Source of the DNA: WAOL01 sp964399035
GTDB taxonomy: Archaea; Thermoproteota; Thermoprotei_A; Sulfolobales; NBVN01
DNA length: 47,653 nt
Direction of reading: 5' to 3'
Assembly: GCA_964399035.1 (NCBI GenBank)
Contig: CAYNPH010000002.1
Coordinates: 1 to 47,653 of the forward strand
Shown: positions 22,963-32,365 of the stretch, piece by piece
How the letters are laid out: each line of letters begins with the position of its first letter
How positions within the stretch are numbered: position 1 is the first letter of the stretch
Translations under genes and position numbers: made by a program
The notes under the pieces: generated by a model
What the model was told of the DNA's origin: nothing
The model's database searches: none
The model's input: only the letters and a program-made list of their open reading frames with translations

Positions 22963-25083
22963 TCATAGGAAGGCAAGTAGAGCGGACGTAACGTAATAAA
23001 CGAGTAACGCAACAACGTACGCCAAACCCATCATATACATCAAGGAGATCAAGGTTCTCTTCAAGCTCTTGCTCTCCTGATACATGACGGCAAGTGTCGC
23101 TAAGCAGGGCAGGTAAAGCGTTATGAACGCCAGTAACCCGAGGCCTTGGGCAACGTTGAGCTCCAATGCCCTAATGGCTGCGATAGGGTTAGCGCCGCCG
23201 TGCAGGACGGACAAGCTATCAAGCACGACTTCCTTTGCGACGAACCCATTCACCAACGCGAAACCGACCTTCCACGCCTGCGTGTAGTTAAGCCCGAAGG
23301 GCGTGAGTGCGGGGGCCACAGCATTCCCTATGATTGCCGCGAAGCTGTGCTGGAAGAAGTCCTTGCCGTACACGTCAGGCAAGTACCCATCAGGTCCAGT
23401 GTAGAGGAGTGCCCACACAACGATGCTTAGCGAGAATATTATCAACCCGGCCTTACGGAGGAAGTGCTTTGTGTTGTCCCACGTGAGCCACCACACCACC
23501 TTAGCCTTAGGCTTATGTATGGGCGGTAACTCCATTATGAGCTCAGGGGATTCACGGATGCCGTAGATGACCCTACGGATGATAATCGCCGTCAGCAGAG
23601 CGACGGCGGCACCTAAGGCGTAAATGAACACGACGGTGACAGCCTGCATGGCAGCGTTCTTAAAGAGGGCCATAGCGAAAGCTAAGCCAACCACTAACCT
23701 AGCCTGGCAGGGGATGAAGGGAACCGAGAAGATTAGCTCGTGTCTCTCAACGTCGTCGAGGGACGTTCGGCTAGTCATGACGCCCGGCACGTTACATCCC
23801 ACGCTTATGACTAACGGGTAAACAGCCCTCCCGGAAAGACCGAACTTAGATAAGGTGGAGTGGAACGCAACGGCCATCCTAGGCATTAACCCGCTATCCT
23901 CAAGCATAGCCAGGAACAGGAACACCATGAGTATGAGGGGGAAGAAGCTGAGCACGGACCCGACACCCGGTATGATACCATTCGCCACTAAAGACACGAA
24001 CCAGTGGGGCGCGTTCACAGCACCTAACCCGGACTCCGCAAGTGACGAGAGTTCATTGAACCCCATACTGACTATCCCGCTTAAGCTGTACGTACTCACC
24101 GCCTCCGCCAACCCCTCCAGCCCGACCAGCTCAAGCAGGATGTTCAGCGGGAAACCAGTATTTATAGAGAATATGAGCAGGAAAACACCCAGCGTTAACG
24201 CAGTGCTGAGCAGGAGCCCCGCTAAGGGCCTACTCAGCACTTCCTCAAGCCTACTCCTTCCCTCAACCTTCGTCCTAACCACGACCCTCCTTATTAGGGA
24301 GTCAACGTACGCGAAGCGCTGCCTTATCGCGAGTTCCGTGAGGTCGCTGCCGAGAACCCTCCTTGCTGAGTCGATAACACTCCACACACGCTTAAGCAGG
24401 GCTTCCTTTCCCTCCTGCTTCAGCAGGTCCTCAATGCGCATATCACCCTCTAATAGCCTAATAGCAACCCACCTCGAGGGGTACTGACGAAGGGCCCCCT
24501 CCTCCTCAATCAGTGACGCTATCTCACGTATGAAGTGCTCTAACGGACCGTAATCGATTTTGAGGGGCTCCGACCGCTTAATCCTGGATCTGTAGTTGAG
24601 GAGTGCCTCGAGAAGGTCTCTAATGCCTTCACCCTTAAGCGCGGAGACCGGAATTACCGGGACGCCTAAGTACTCCTCCAATTTATCGTAATGTATGTGG
24701 ATTCCCCTCGGGTGTGCTTCATCGGTCTTCGTGAAAACCAGTACCACATTCGGCGTTAACTCCAGCACCTGGATTGCTAGGTAGAGCGTCCTTTCAGGGG
24801 CTGTGGAGTCGACGAGCACCATAACGACGTCTGGTTCACTAGAAACAATGAATTCCCGGGCAACGACCTCCTCAAGGCTGGTGCCACTGATTCCGTAGGT
24901 TCCGGGGAGGTCAACGAAGCATATCCTCCTGCCCTCATACTCGCGCACACCCAACTTCAACTCGACCGTTACGCCGGGCCAGTTACCTACATGCGCTGTT
25001 TCCCCGGTTAGCACGTTAAATAACGTGGATTTGCCGACGTTAGGGTTCCCGACTAGCGCTACGGTAATGTCGCACTCTTGCTT
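22963..25083 (-). CDS. feoB: ferrous iron transporter FeoB, start codon unclear
   Basis: A GTPase-coupled Fe(II) permease. The P-loop GNPNVGKST (25050-25024) lies upstream of the first standard start in frame (GTG 25014), so the protein must begin earlier; AAG at 25083, preceded by GGGTG, is where an initiation codon would be expected. Other G motifs are VDLPGTYGISG (G3), FTKTDEA in the G4 position and VSALKGEG (G5). The membrane part has many hydrophobic helices with the Gate motifs (VISVGCNVPGVMTSR and FIPCQARLVVG with Cys). No FeoA is adjacent. An upstream ATG (GATATGAAACGG, near 25100) is in another frame, so a one-base indel is a possible explanation. Confidence 0.9.
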   Translation of the reverse strand, partial: KQECDITVALVGNPNVGKSTLFNVLTGETAHVGNWPGVTVELKLGVREYEGRRICFVDLPGTYGISGTSLEEVVAREFIVSSEPDVVMVLVDSTAPERTLYLAIQVLELTPNVVLVFTKTDEAHPRGIHIHYDKLEEYLGVPVIPVSALKGEGIRDLLEALLNYRSRIKRSEPLKIDYGPLEHFIREIASLIEEEGALRQYPSRWVAIRLLEGDMRIEDLLKQEGKEALLKRVWSVIDSARRVLGSDLTELAIRQRFAYVDSLIRRVVVRTKVEGRSRLEEVLSRPLAGLLLSTALTLGVFLLIFSINTGFPLNILLELVGLEGLAEAVSTYSLSGIVSMGFNELSSLAESGLGAVNAPHWFVSLVANGIIPGVGSVLSFFPLILMVFLFLAMLEDSGLMPRMAVAFHSTLSKFGLSGRAVYPLVISVGCNVPGVMTSRTSLDDVERHELIFSVPFIPCQARLVVGLAFAMALFKNAAMQAVTVVFIYALGAAVALLTAIIIRRVIYGIRESPELIMELPPIHKPKAKVVWWLTWDNTKHFLRKAGLIIFSLSIVVWALLYTGPDGYLPDVYGKDFFQHSFAAIIGNAVAPALTPFGLNYTQAWKVGFALVNGFVAKEVVLDSLSVLHGGANPIAAIRALELNVAQGLGLLAFITLYLPCLATLAVMYQESKSLKRTLISLMYMMGLAYVVALLVYYVTSALLAFL

Positions 25084-25205
25084 GGCGGCACCCGTTTCAT
25101 ATCCCCCATTTAAGGTAAGTTAGACTAGTCTTAAATTCTTATTCCCTGCCCTAAGCCAGTTTTAAACGCTCTGCAAATACACATACCGTAGAGTGAGCGA
25201 GAAGA

Positions 25206-26432
25206 ATGATGAATAAGGTCCCGCCACACCTATGCGTGAGGTGCAAAGGGTACAGGAAACTCTGCGGCCTTCCCGTATGCCCTATCATGGAGAGGTTCAG
25301 AGCGAATATCAAGGCAATCATGTCGGTGAGAGGAAAGGAAGTTAAGGGGGCAACACCGCCGAGCGTGATAGTGGGGGAGGCGCACTACCCTAACGTGCCC
25401 GTAATATTCAACGTCCCACCCAACGTACGGGGTGATGCAGCGAAAGGATTCGACGATCCGCTAGGATGGTGGGGGAGGGTAGGCCTCGACGAGATAATCA
25501 GGAGGAGGGCTCAGCAAGTAGCGTCAATAGTCAAGGTTAGGGTCACGGATCCCTTCAAGCTTTACGACAATGAGGTAAGCGTGGCTGCAGTATCATTAAA
25601 ACCCGTTGAGAGTGAAGCCGTGTTACGTAAGCCACCGAAGCCTAGACTAACCTTCAGCGCCGGGCTAGATCCTGTGGGGCCAGCGGCCGAGGCGGAGGAG
25701 GTGCGCGTGGTCGGCAACGCACGCCTTCCCCGACCATTGGAGAAGCTCATGTGGGATGACCTACCGGCGTCTGAAGGTGCTGTGGAGCTTTATAGGAAGG
25801 ATGTTGACATGTACACGATCATCAGGGCGTTTAGCTTAGGCCTACTAGGCCGTGTCCGCAGGAGGAAACTAGTGCCTACTAGGTGGGCTATAACGGCCGT
25901 TGACAGGACACTAACTAACTACATGCTAAGGAGGGTGAGGACATTACCGGAAATAAGTGACATCGAGCTTTACGAGGGCGAATACCTAGGCAACAAGTTC
26001 AAGGTGATCCTGTACCCCGGCAGGCCGCTAATAGAATGGGTTGAGGTATGGTACCCGCTAACGGTGTTCACGCAGACCGCGTTAAGACCCCTCATAATAT
26101 ATAACAGAGCAACACCCTTAGGAAGAACCGAGACGCTGGACGGCGGTTTCGACGCAGCTAAGTTCGCTGTGATTGAACACCTAAGTAAAAGAGGGAGAAA
26201 GGCAGCAGCAATAGTGATCAGGGAAGTGACTCCCCAGTACTACGCAAGCGTCGGGAACTGGCACATACGTGAAACCGTTCGGAACGCCTTAACGCGGCCG
26301 CCACGTAAGTACAGCACACTATTGGATGCCGTGAAGGACGCCGTCGCCGGTATGGATCCCTTAACACGCAAGGAAGTCATTGAACTCCTAGTACCGGTGA
26401 AGTACAGGAAACTCGACGACTTCCTTCGCTAA
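25206..26432 (+). CDS. Nre family DNA repair protein
   Basis: A 408-residue archaeal NreA/NreB-type protein. The N-terminus has a Cys cluster, Cys10/13/20/25 (LCVRCKGYRKLCGLPVCP), likely a zinc site. Signature segments follow: SVIVGEAHYPNVPVIF, DDPLGWWGRVGLDEIIRRRAQ, VPTRWAITAVDRTL and GGFDAAKFAVIEHLSKRG. In Haloferax, Nre proteins aid repair of mitomycin damage with PCNA and end in a PIP box. Here the last residues, YRKLDDFLR, resemble a PIP box but lack the leading Gln. It has tandem ATG codons at 25206 and 25209 and no evident operon partner. Confidence 0.88.
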   Translation: MMNKVPPHLCVRCKGYRKLCGLPVCPIMERFRANIKAIMSVRGKEVKGATPPSVIVGEAHYPNVPVIFNVPPNVRGDAAKGFDDPLGWWGRVGLDEIIRRRAQQVASIVKVRVTDPFKLYDNEVSVAAVSLKPVESEAVLRKPPKPRLTFSAGLDPVGPAAEAEEVRVVGNARLPRPLEKLMWDDLPASEGAVELYRKDVDMYTIIRAFSLGLLGRVRRRKLVPTRWAITAVDRTLTNYMLRRVRTLPEISDIELYEGEYLGNKFKVILYPGRPLIEWVEVWYPLTVFTQTALRPLIIYNRATPLGRTETLDGGFDAAKFAVIEHLSKRGRKAAAIVIREVTPQYYASVGNWHIRETVRNALTRPPRKYSTLLDAVKDAVAGMDPLTRKEVIELLVPVKYRKLDDFLR

Positions 26433-26521
26433 CACGTTGCTTGAGCAGGGCACGCGGTCTCCAGCCTTTTAAGGTATTAATGCCTCCAACCACCACACGG
26501 TGGGTTCTGGTGAGGAGGTTA

Positions 26522-26686
26522 GTGGTTTACGTCGGGTATGATAAGAAAAGCAGGACCGTTCTGCGTAGGGTACGGAGGTATAAGGACTGGTTCGATGAAG
26601 TGACCATAGTCCAGATCCCGGAGAGCAGGCAGGCAGTGCTAGACAGGCTCTCAATACCTTCAGTAGTGATCGAGGAGATTAAGTGA
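26522..26686 (+). CDS. small conserved-looking protein, function unknown
   Basis: The frame is open from 26441, but a TATA-like CTTTTAAGG at 26466-26474 would start transcription near 26496. GAGGAGG at 26512-26518 points to the GTG at 26522, giving 54 residues: VVYVGYDKKSRTVLRRVRRYKDW and then FDEVTIVQIPESRQAVLDRL. It is rich in basic residues and looks alpha/beta. DUF5622 is a possible match that I cannot verify. Confidence 0.55.
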   Translation: MVYVGYDKKSRTVLRRVRRYKDWFDEVTIVQIPESRQAVLDRLSIPSVVIEEIK

Positions 26687-26698
26687 GGGTGCCGCGCC

Positions 26699-27103
26699 TC
26701 ACTCCCTCGACTCTATGGTTATGCCTATCCTTCGATAGGGGCAGTCCTTCCAGTGGTTTTCACAGAGGTGTACCTCATACCTAGTTAAGTATCTCCTCAG
26801 AACGTCGCATGCTACTAGGTACGCGCCGCTTTCATCCTCTTCAACAACGAAGAACTCACAATCAGACCTAGGCCGCTTCTTCAGTGAATGTATGAGTAGT
26901 AAGGGCCTTCCATACTTGCCACTCCTCCTCCTAACGCCCTCCTCTCTCTTCGCCTCCGCCTTCTCCCTATAGAAGGTGCATTTCCTGTACACGGCTTCAC
27001 TACCTAAACAAACAGCATTTATGACCGGATCGCTTGAGGGCTCACCTAAGGCGGGTGAGTGGCAATAACCGTCTCGGTACCAAGGACACGGCAAGACTAA
27101 CAC
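26699..27103 (-). CDS. uncharacterised Cys-rich protein (candidate metal binder)
   Basis: A 134-residue protein with eight cysteines. Four are N-terminal (Cys6, 14, 32, 42, in PCPWYRDGYCHSPALG, NAVCLG and RKCTFY). Four lie in the second half (DCEFF, ACDVL, LCENH, DCPYR). The central part is strongly basic (KREEGVRRRSGKYGR). The pattern suggests two zinc or iron-sulfur sites. I do not recognise the family. It is convergent with the small gene at 26522 and divergent from the winged-helix gene at 27167. Confidence 0.65.
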   Translation of the reverse strand: MLVLPCPWYRDGYCHSPALGEPSSDPVINAVCLGSEAVYRKCTFYREKAEAKREEGVRRRSGKYGRPLLLIHSLKKRPRSDCEFFVVEEDESGAYLVACDVLRRYLTRYEVHLCENHWKDCPYRRIGITIESRE

Positions 27104-27166
27104 CCAGTAAGAGGGGAGGTTAATAACTTATAAGCTGTAAACCCAGTAGGCTATAAGGGTTTAAAA

Positions 27167-27448
27167 ATGAGCGGCGAGAGAGACCTTGACCCTAGTAGGC
27201 GGCTCGGGTTGCAGGTAGTTTACGAGGACTCCGAGGTTGTGGTTGTGAGGGCGCCAACAGAGGATCAGCTTGTGGACATACTAACGGACTTGCTTAGAGA
27301 TAGACCGATGTCGGTCAAGGAACTCCACTCGTTCCTCTCGGGTCTAGCAAGCGAGGACAAGATACGTAGGGCCTTAACGAGGTTAGTTAATGAAGGGCGC
27401 GTATACGTGCTCGAGGACGGGAGGTTCACAATAGTAGGGCTAGAGTAA
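27167..27448 (+). CDS. small winged-helix-like protein
   Basis: A 93-residue protein. The first 35 residues form a beta-like segment (GLQVVYEDSEVVVVRAP). The rest reads as a winged helix: helix QLVDILTDLLRDR, turn with PMSVKELHSFLS, recognition helix ASEDKIRRALTRLVNEGRV and wing VYVLEDGRFTIVG. It is likely a nucleic-acid-binding or transcription-associated factor. A TATA-like GGTTTAAAAATG immediately precedes the ATG, so the mRNA from that site would start inside the gene; the real promoter may be the upstream CTTATAAGC near 27126-27135. Confidence 0.65.
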   Translation: MSGERDLDPSRRLGLQVVYEDSEVVVVRAPTEDQLVDILTDLLRDRPMSVKELHSFLSGLASEDKIRRALTRLVNEGRVYVLEDGRFTIVGLE

Positions 27449-27598
27449 GGAAGCAACGTCAGTTGCGGAGGCAGTAAAAACGGTTTTCTAAGAATGATGA
27501 TAGAATATTTGATGCGGGAGGAACCTGTATAAAGGCGTAATTTATTAATAATCTGTCTCCCTTACCTTAATTAGATTACGTGTTGGAGGTGGTATCCC

Positions 27599-27928
27599 AT
27601 GAGTTCCCGAATAAGTGAGGAAGAGCTGAACAAGATGCTTTCAACCACGGCACCCGCTAAGGAGAAGGCGGACCCGAAGAAAAGGTGGATCGATAGAATG
27701 CTTAGGTCGGCTAAGAAGTACCACAAGATATGCCCATACTTCGACAAGAAGACCGGTAACTGCTTCATAAAGCAGCTGAAGTTCACTAAGAACACTAGGT
27801 GTGACAGGGACGGCAGGTTCGACGGTTGCCCAGTCTTCATCGAGTACCTTGAGGAGAAGTACGAGTGGTTCAAGTCATCAGGCCAGGCGCCCCCCGTGGA
27901 CTTCAGGGATCTCACAATGTTTGTGTAG
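27599..27928 (+). CDS. uncharacterised protein with a four-Cys motif
   Basis: A 109-residue protein. The N-terminus is charged and helical (SEEELNKMLSTTAPAKEKADP). The core has Cys45, 55, 68 and 77 in ICPYFDKKTGNCFIKQ and TRCDRDGRFDGCPVF, a spacing suited to one metal ion. A helix follows (FIEYLEEKYEWFKSS). It has its own TATA-like TTTATTAATAA near 27540 and a GGAGGTGG Shine-Dalgarno. The family is not recognised. It lies upstream of argS. Confidence 0.7.
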   Translation: MSSRISEEELNKMLSTTAPAKEKADPKKRWIDRMLRSAKKYHKICPYFDKKTGNCFIKQLKFTKNTRCDRDGRFDGCPVFIEYLEEKYEWFKSSGQAPPVDFRDLTMFV

Positions 27929-27967
27929 GCGCATTGGCGAGCGTTCAAAACACGACGGTGATGCTTA

Positions 27968-29908
27968 TTGACGGTTGCTGACCCTTACAAGGACTTACTT
28001 AAAATAATAGCTGAATCCATATCTCAGGAGTTTTCGCGGTCGCTAGGTACTAGCTTACCACCGAACCTAATTATGAGGATTATTGAGGAACCACCGCTAA
28101 GGAAGTTTGGAGACCTAGGCATACCTGTGCCAAGATTATCCAAGGAATTAGGACTGGGATTCCAAGAGGTTGCTACGGCGATCGAGTCCAGCCTAAAGCG
28201 TGTTGAAATAATAAGCAAGGTTGCGCGCGTGGGACCCTACGTTGACGCCTTCGTAAGCATGGGGAAGTACGCATCCAAGGTACTCGAGTCACTTAAAGAA
28301 CTCGGCGAGAATTACGGAGTGTCGAGAGTTAAGGAGCCGCAGAAGATCGTTGTAGAGTATGTCTCAGCAAACCCTGTCCACCCGCTCCACATAGGTTCCG
28401 GAAGGAACGCTGCTATAGGCGATTTTATTTACAGAATCCTAAGCATGGCGGGCCACAACGTCGAGCGTAGGTACTACGTCGACGACATGGGTCTTCAGGT
28501 GGCTTACCTAGCGTATGGCTACCTTAAGCTAGGTAGGCCGAACCCGCCTGAAGGAATGAAGCCGGACAAGTACTACGGTTTAATCTACGCTGCTACCGCA
28601 ACCATAGTGGACCTACTCGAAGCTAAAAAGAAGGTCGAGGCGCTGAAGGAGAAGGGCGGGCAGGAATACAGCGACGCGTTAAGGGAGCTCGACTCCCTAA
28701 TGGGGGACCTAGCGAGGATACGAGAAAGAATACCTGAAGAGGTTGACAGGCTAATAGAGGAGTTATCGAAGGATAAGGACCCGAAGGCATCTATAGCTGC
28801 TTTAATGCGTAGCTACGAACTCGGTGATGAGGAAGCACAAGTAATGCGCGAGGTCTCAGAGAAGGTTATAGAGGGCATCAAGGAGACCTTAACCAGGTTA
28901 GGAATTAACATGGACGTATGGGACTGGGAAAGCGACCTAGTTCGGGAAGGATTAGTCCAGAAAGTCCTTGAGGAGGCGAGGAAATCACCGCACTTCACGA
29001 TCCACAGAGGGGTGCCTGCCCTAGACTTCAAGGAACTCCTCAAGGATAAAGACCTACGCCGCAGGCTAAGGATACCTGAAGGATTGGAGGTACCTCCACT
29101 AATACTTGTTAGATCCGACGGAACAACACTCTACACGACTAGGGACATAGCCTACACCCTAAAGAAATTCAGGGAAGCTCAAGCAAAGAAAGTGTACAAC
29201 GTAATCGCGATAGAGCAGACACTGCCGCAGGCTCAATTAAGGCTAGCCCTCTACGCCCTCGGACACAAGTTCGAGGCCGAAAACACTATTCATTACTCCT
29301 ACGAGATGGTTAACCTCGTCGGCGCCTCGATGGCTGGTAGGAGAGGCAGGTACGTCACTGTGGACGACCTCCTAGACCAGATGAGGGAGAAGATACTCGA
29401 TATAATGAGCGAGAGAGGGTCACGGAGCGAGGACGTAGCGGAGAAGATGGCTAGATCAGCCTTCAGGTACATGATGCTCTCAACATCACCTAACAAGACC
29501 CTAGTATTCGACGTGAACAAGGCCCTGAACATACGCCAAGCGTCAGGTCCCTACATACAGTACACGTACGCTAGGGCTAAGGCGGTACTCGTCAAAGCTG
29601 GAGGGGTTCCATGGGATAAGCTAGAATTCGAAGGCGCGGAAGAGGGGTTACGTCGTGAACTCATATGGTTGCTCGGTAAGTTCCCGTACGTCATGGAGGG
29701 AGTGCTCGAGAGCTTAAGGCCCGAGGATCTAGTTGCGTATATGAATAAAGTTGCGGACGCCTTCAACACGTGGTACGGTGCTGAACCCATAGCTAAGGAG
29801 GCGAATGAGGGGTTAAGGGCACTTAAGCTAGCCATTACGTACGGCGTGACCGTAGTATTAGCTAATAGCATGAAGGCGCTAGGCATGGATGTTCTGGAGC
29901 GAGTGTAA
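27968..29908 (+). CDS. argS: arginyl-tRNA synthetase
   Basis: A 646-residue class I synthetase. An N-terminal additive domain for tRNA (residues 1-115) precedes the HIGH motif in SANPVHPLHIGSGRNAAIGD near residue 138. The KMSKS loop is replaced by MAGRRGRYVTVDDLL near residue 455, as in many archaeal ArgRS. The alpha-helical anticodon domain follows, with QASGPYIQYTYARAKAV. TTG start with GGTGAT five bases upstream. Confidence 0.96.
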   Translation: MTVADPYKDLLKIIAESISQEFSRSLGTSLPPNLIMRIIEEPPLRKFGDLGIPVPRLSKELGLGFQEVATAIESSLKRVEIISKVARVGPYVDAFVSMGKYASKVLESLKELGENYGVSRVKEPQKIVVEYVSANPVHPLHIGSGRNAAIGDFIYRILSMAGHNVERRYYVDDMGLQVAYLAYGYLKLGRPNPPEGMKPDKYYGLIYAATATIVDLLEAKKKVEALKEKGGQEYSDALRELDSLMGDLARIRERIPEEVDRLIEELSKDKDPKASIAALMRSYELGDEEAQVMREVSEKVIEGIKETLTRLGINMDVWDWESDLVREGLVQKVLEEARKSPHFTIHRGVPALDFKELLKDKDLRRRLRIPEGLEVPPLILVRSDGTTLYTTRDIAYTLKKFREAQAKKVYNVIAIEQTLPQAQLRLALYALGHKFEAENTIHYSYEMVNLVGASMAGRRGRYVTVDDLLDQMREKILDIMSERGSRSEDVAEKMARSAFRYMMLSTSPNKTLVFDVNKALNIRQASGPYIQYTYARAKAVLVKAGGVPWDKLEFEGAEEGLRRELIWLLGKFPYVMEGVLESLRPEDLVAYMNKVADAFNTWYGAEPIAKEANEGLRALKLAITYGVTVVLANSMKALGMDVLERV

Positions 29909-30036
29909 GGTAGCACCAAAGGCTTTTAGCTTTAGATAGATTCACTATTTGTGCTTCCCTTGAACGCATGAATTAAAGTTTCAATAGACAAAATTAGCTT
30001 ATAAGCACCGTTAGGGACAATTTAATGGTGTAGTAT

Positions 30037-32214
30037 GTGTCTGAGAGAGATTACATAGAACTAAGGGTTGAGACTGCTTACCAGAAGGATGTAGGTGAGA
30101 AGCGAGCCCGCCTTAGCAGAAAGAATATGTCGAAGCTGGGCATACAGACCGGTGACTTCATAGAGGTTGAGGGACCTAAAGGTACGGTCGTACTTAAGGC
30201 ATGGCCCGTCCACATGGGTGACGAACATAAGGACATAATACGGATCGACGGGTACACTAGGGAAGCTATAGGCGTCGCCGTAGGCGAGACCGTAAGGGTT
30301 CGCAAGGCTAAGGTCGAGAGGGGGACGAGGGTAGTACTAGCGCCCACAGTGCCTTTAATGTTTGACGAAGCATTCGTGGAGTACGTTAAGGAGAACCTCC
30401 TCTACAAGCCAGTCAAGCGTGGTGAGGTCGTCTTCGTGCACTACCCGTTCTTCGGGGAGCCCCTGAAGTTCGTTGTAGTCGCCACACAACCAACTCAAGC
30501 AGTTTACATTGACGAGACAACGAAGTTTGAGATTAAGAAGGAACCCGTTAAGGCTGAGGCCATAGCTAGGGGCGTCCCGAGGGTCACTTGGGAGGACATA
30601 GGTGACTTAGAGGAAGTGAAAGCAAGGATCAGGGAGATCGTTGAGCTCCCAATGAGGCACCCAGAGCTCTTCAAACACCTAGGCATCGAACCGCCTAAGG
30701 GTATCTTGCTGTATGGTCCGCCTGGCTGCGGTAAGACGCTACTGGCTAAAGCGCTCGCCAATGAGATAGGCGCTTACTTCATACCAATAAACGGCCCTGA
30801 GATCATGAGTAAGTTCTACGGTGAGTCGGAGCAAAGGTTAAGGGAGATCTTCGAGGAGGCGGAGAAGAACGCGCCAGCGATAATCTTCATTGACGAGATC
30901 GACGCCATAGCGCCTAAGAGGGAGGAGGTCGTCGGCGAGGTTGAGAAACGCGTCGTAGCCCAGCTACTCACCCTAATGGACGGGCTCAAGGAAAGAGGAA
31001 AGATCATAGTCATAGGCGCCACCAACAGGGTCGACGCCGTAGATCCAGCGCTAAGGAGGCCCGGCAGGTTCGACAGGGAGATAGAGATACCGCCACCTGA
31101 CAAGAGAGCGAGGCTAGAGATCCTCAAGGTACACACAAGGAACGTGCCTCTATCGGAGGACGTTAAGCTTGAGGAAATAGCTGAGATAACTCACGGATTC
31201 ACTGGTGCTGACCTAGCGGCGCTGGTTAAGGAAGCAGCAATATCCGCGTTAAGGAGGTTCCTCAAGGAGGAGAAGGTCGATCTAAATAAGCCCATACCGC
31301 CAGAGAAGCTCAAGAAGCTGAAGGTAACTAAGGCTGACTTTATGGACGCGCTGAGGCTAGTGCACCCGACCCTAATGCGTGAGGTATTCGTTGAGGTACC
31401 TGAGGTTAGGTGGGAGGATATAGGCGGCTTAGAGGACGTCAAGCAGCAACTCAAAGAAGCGGTTGAGTGGCCCATGAAGAACCCGGAGGTCTTCGAAAAA
31501 ATGGGCATAAGACCGCCTAAGGGTATCTTGCTGTATGGTCCGCCTGGCTGCGGTAAGACGCTACTGGCGAAGGCGGTGGCGACGGAGTCAGGCGCGAACT
31601 TCATAGCCGTGAAGGGACCCGAAATACTAAGCAAGTGGGTAGGAGAATCAGAAAAAGCAATAAGAGAAATATTCCGCAGGGCTAGGCAGGTCGCGCCCGC
31701 AGTAGTATTCTTCGACGAGATAGACTCGATAGCACCTGCAAGGGGCTTCAGACATGACTCAGGCGTTACGGATAGAATAGTGAATCAGCTACTGGCTGAG
31801 ATGGACGGTATTCAGACACTCAAGAACGTGGTGGTGATAGGCGCCACCAACAGGGCAGACATAATCGACCCAGCGTTACTGAGGCCGGGCAGGTTCGACA
31901 GAATAATATACGTGCCCCCACCAGACAAGAAGTCAAGGCTAGAGATCCTCAAGGTACACACGAGGAAGGTACCGCTTGCGGAGGACGTCGACCTAGAGAG
32001 GCTGGCTGCCCTAACTGAAGGGTACTCAGGCGCGGATCTGGAAGCGCTAGTTCGTGAAGCAGTGATACTAGCCCTCAGGGAGGAATTCAAGCCTAGGCCG
32101 GTATCCATGAAGTACTTCATGGAGGCACTGAAGATAGTAAAGCCATCGCTAACTCGGGATGTTATGGAGAGGTACCAGAGGACGTATGAGTCCCTCAAGA
32201 AGATGATAATATAA
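30037..32214 (+). CDS. cdc48: Cdc48/VCP-type AAA+ ATPase (VAT)
   Basis: A 725-residue hexameric unfoldase feeding substrates to the proteasome or remodelling complexes. The N-terminal double-psi barrel (residues 1-90) and four-stranded domain are followed by two AAA+ modules. Both Walker A motifs are GPPGCGKTLLAKA. Walker B motifs are IIFIDEIDAIAPKR and VVFFDEIDSIAPAR. Each module has the second region ATNR...RRPGRFDR or ATNR...LRPGRFDR. The usual C-terminal HbYX-like end is not obvious (SLKKMII). GTG start, with a TATA-like GCTTATAAG about 35 bases upstream, implying a very short leader. Confidence 0.96.
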   Translation: MSERDYIELRVETAYQKDVGEKRARLSRKNMSKLGIQTGDFIEVEGPKGTVVLKAWPVHMGDEHKDIIRIDGYTREAIGVAVGETVRVRKAKVERGTRVVLAPTVPLMFDEAFVEYVKENLLYKPVKRGEVVFVHYPFFGEPLKFVVVATQPTQAVYIDETTKFEIKKEPVKAEAIARGVPRVTWEDIGDLEEVKARIREIVELPMRHPELFKHLGIEPPKGILLYGPPGCGKTLLAKALANEIGAYFIPINGPEIMSKFYGESEQRLREIFEEAEKNAPAIIFIDEIDAIAPKREEVVGEVEKRVVAQLLTLMDGLKERGKIIVIGATNRVDAVDPALRRPGRFDREIEIPPPDKRARLEILKVHTRNVPLSEDVKLEEIAEITHGFTGADLAALVKEAAISALRRFLKEEKVDLNKPIPPEKLKKLKVTKADFMDALRLVHPTLMREVFVEVPEVRWEDIGGLEDVKQQLKEAVEWPMKNPEVFEKMGIRPPKGILLYGPPGCGKTLLAKAVATESGANFIAVKGPEILSKWVGESEKAIREIFRRARQVAPAVVFFDEIDSIAPARGFRHDSGVTDRIVNQLLAEMDGIQTLKNVVVIGATNRADIIDPALLRPGRFDRIIYVPPPDKKSRLEILKVHTRKVPLAEDVDLERLAALTEGYSGADLEALVREAVILALREEFKPRPVSMKYFMEALKIVKPSLTRDVMERYQRTYESLKKMII
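30691..31568 (+). repeat. intragenic identical DNA segments in the two AAA+ modules
   Basis: Bases 30691-30746 (D1) and 31513-31568 (D2) are identical over 56 bases including third codon positions, covering PPKGILLYGPPGCGKTLL. A second pair, 31111-31136 and 31936-31961, is identical over 26 bases. The surrounding codons differ freely, so the identity looks like recent conversion within the gene. Confidence 0.85.
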
Positions 32215-32365
32215 GGCACATCCATGAAAGTTTTTAATTATAGGTCATTCCTCACCACCTAAATTAATCTGGGAAGCAGTTCCGTAGAGTAGTGGTTTGA
32301 GTCACGGGTCATGCATCCATTACTATTATTTGTCTCAAGCACTACAGATGAGGGGTGCGGGCGTC

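Noticed and set aside
31497..31568. Assembly duplication as the cause of the Cdc48 repeat
   Set aside because: The flanking D1 and D2 sequences differ throughout and both modules are complete, so a simple assembly duplication does not explain it.
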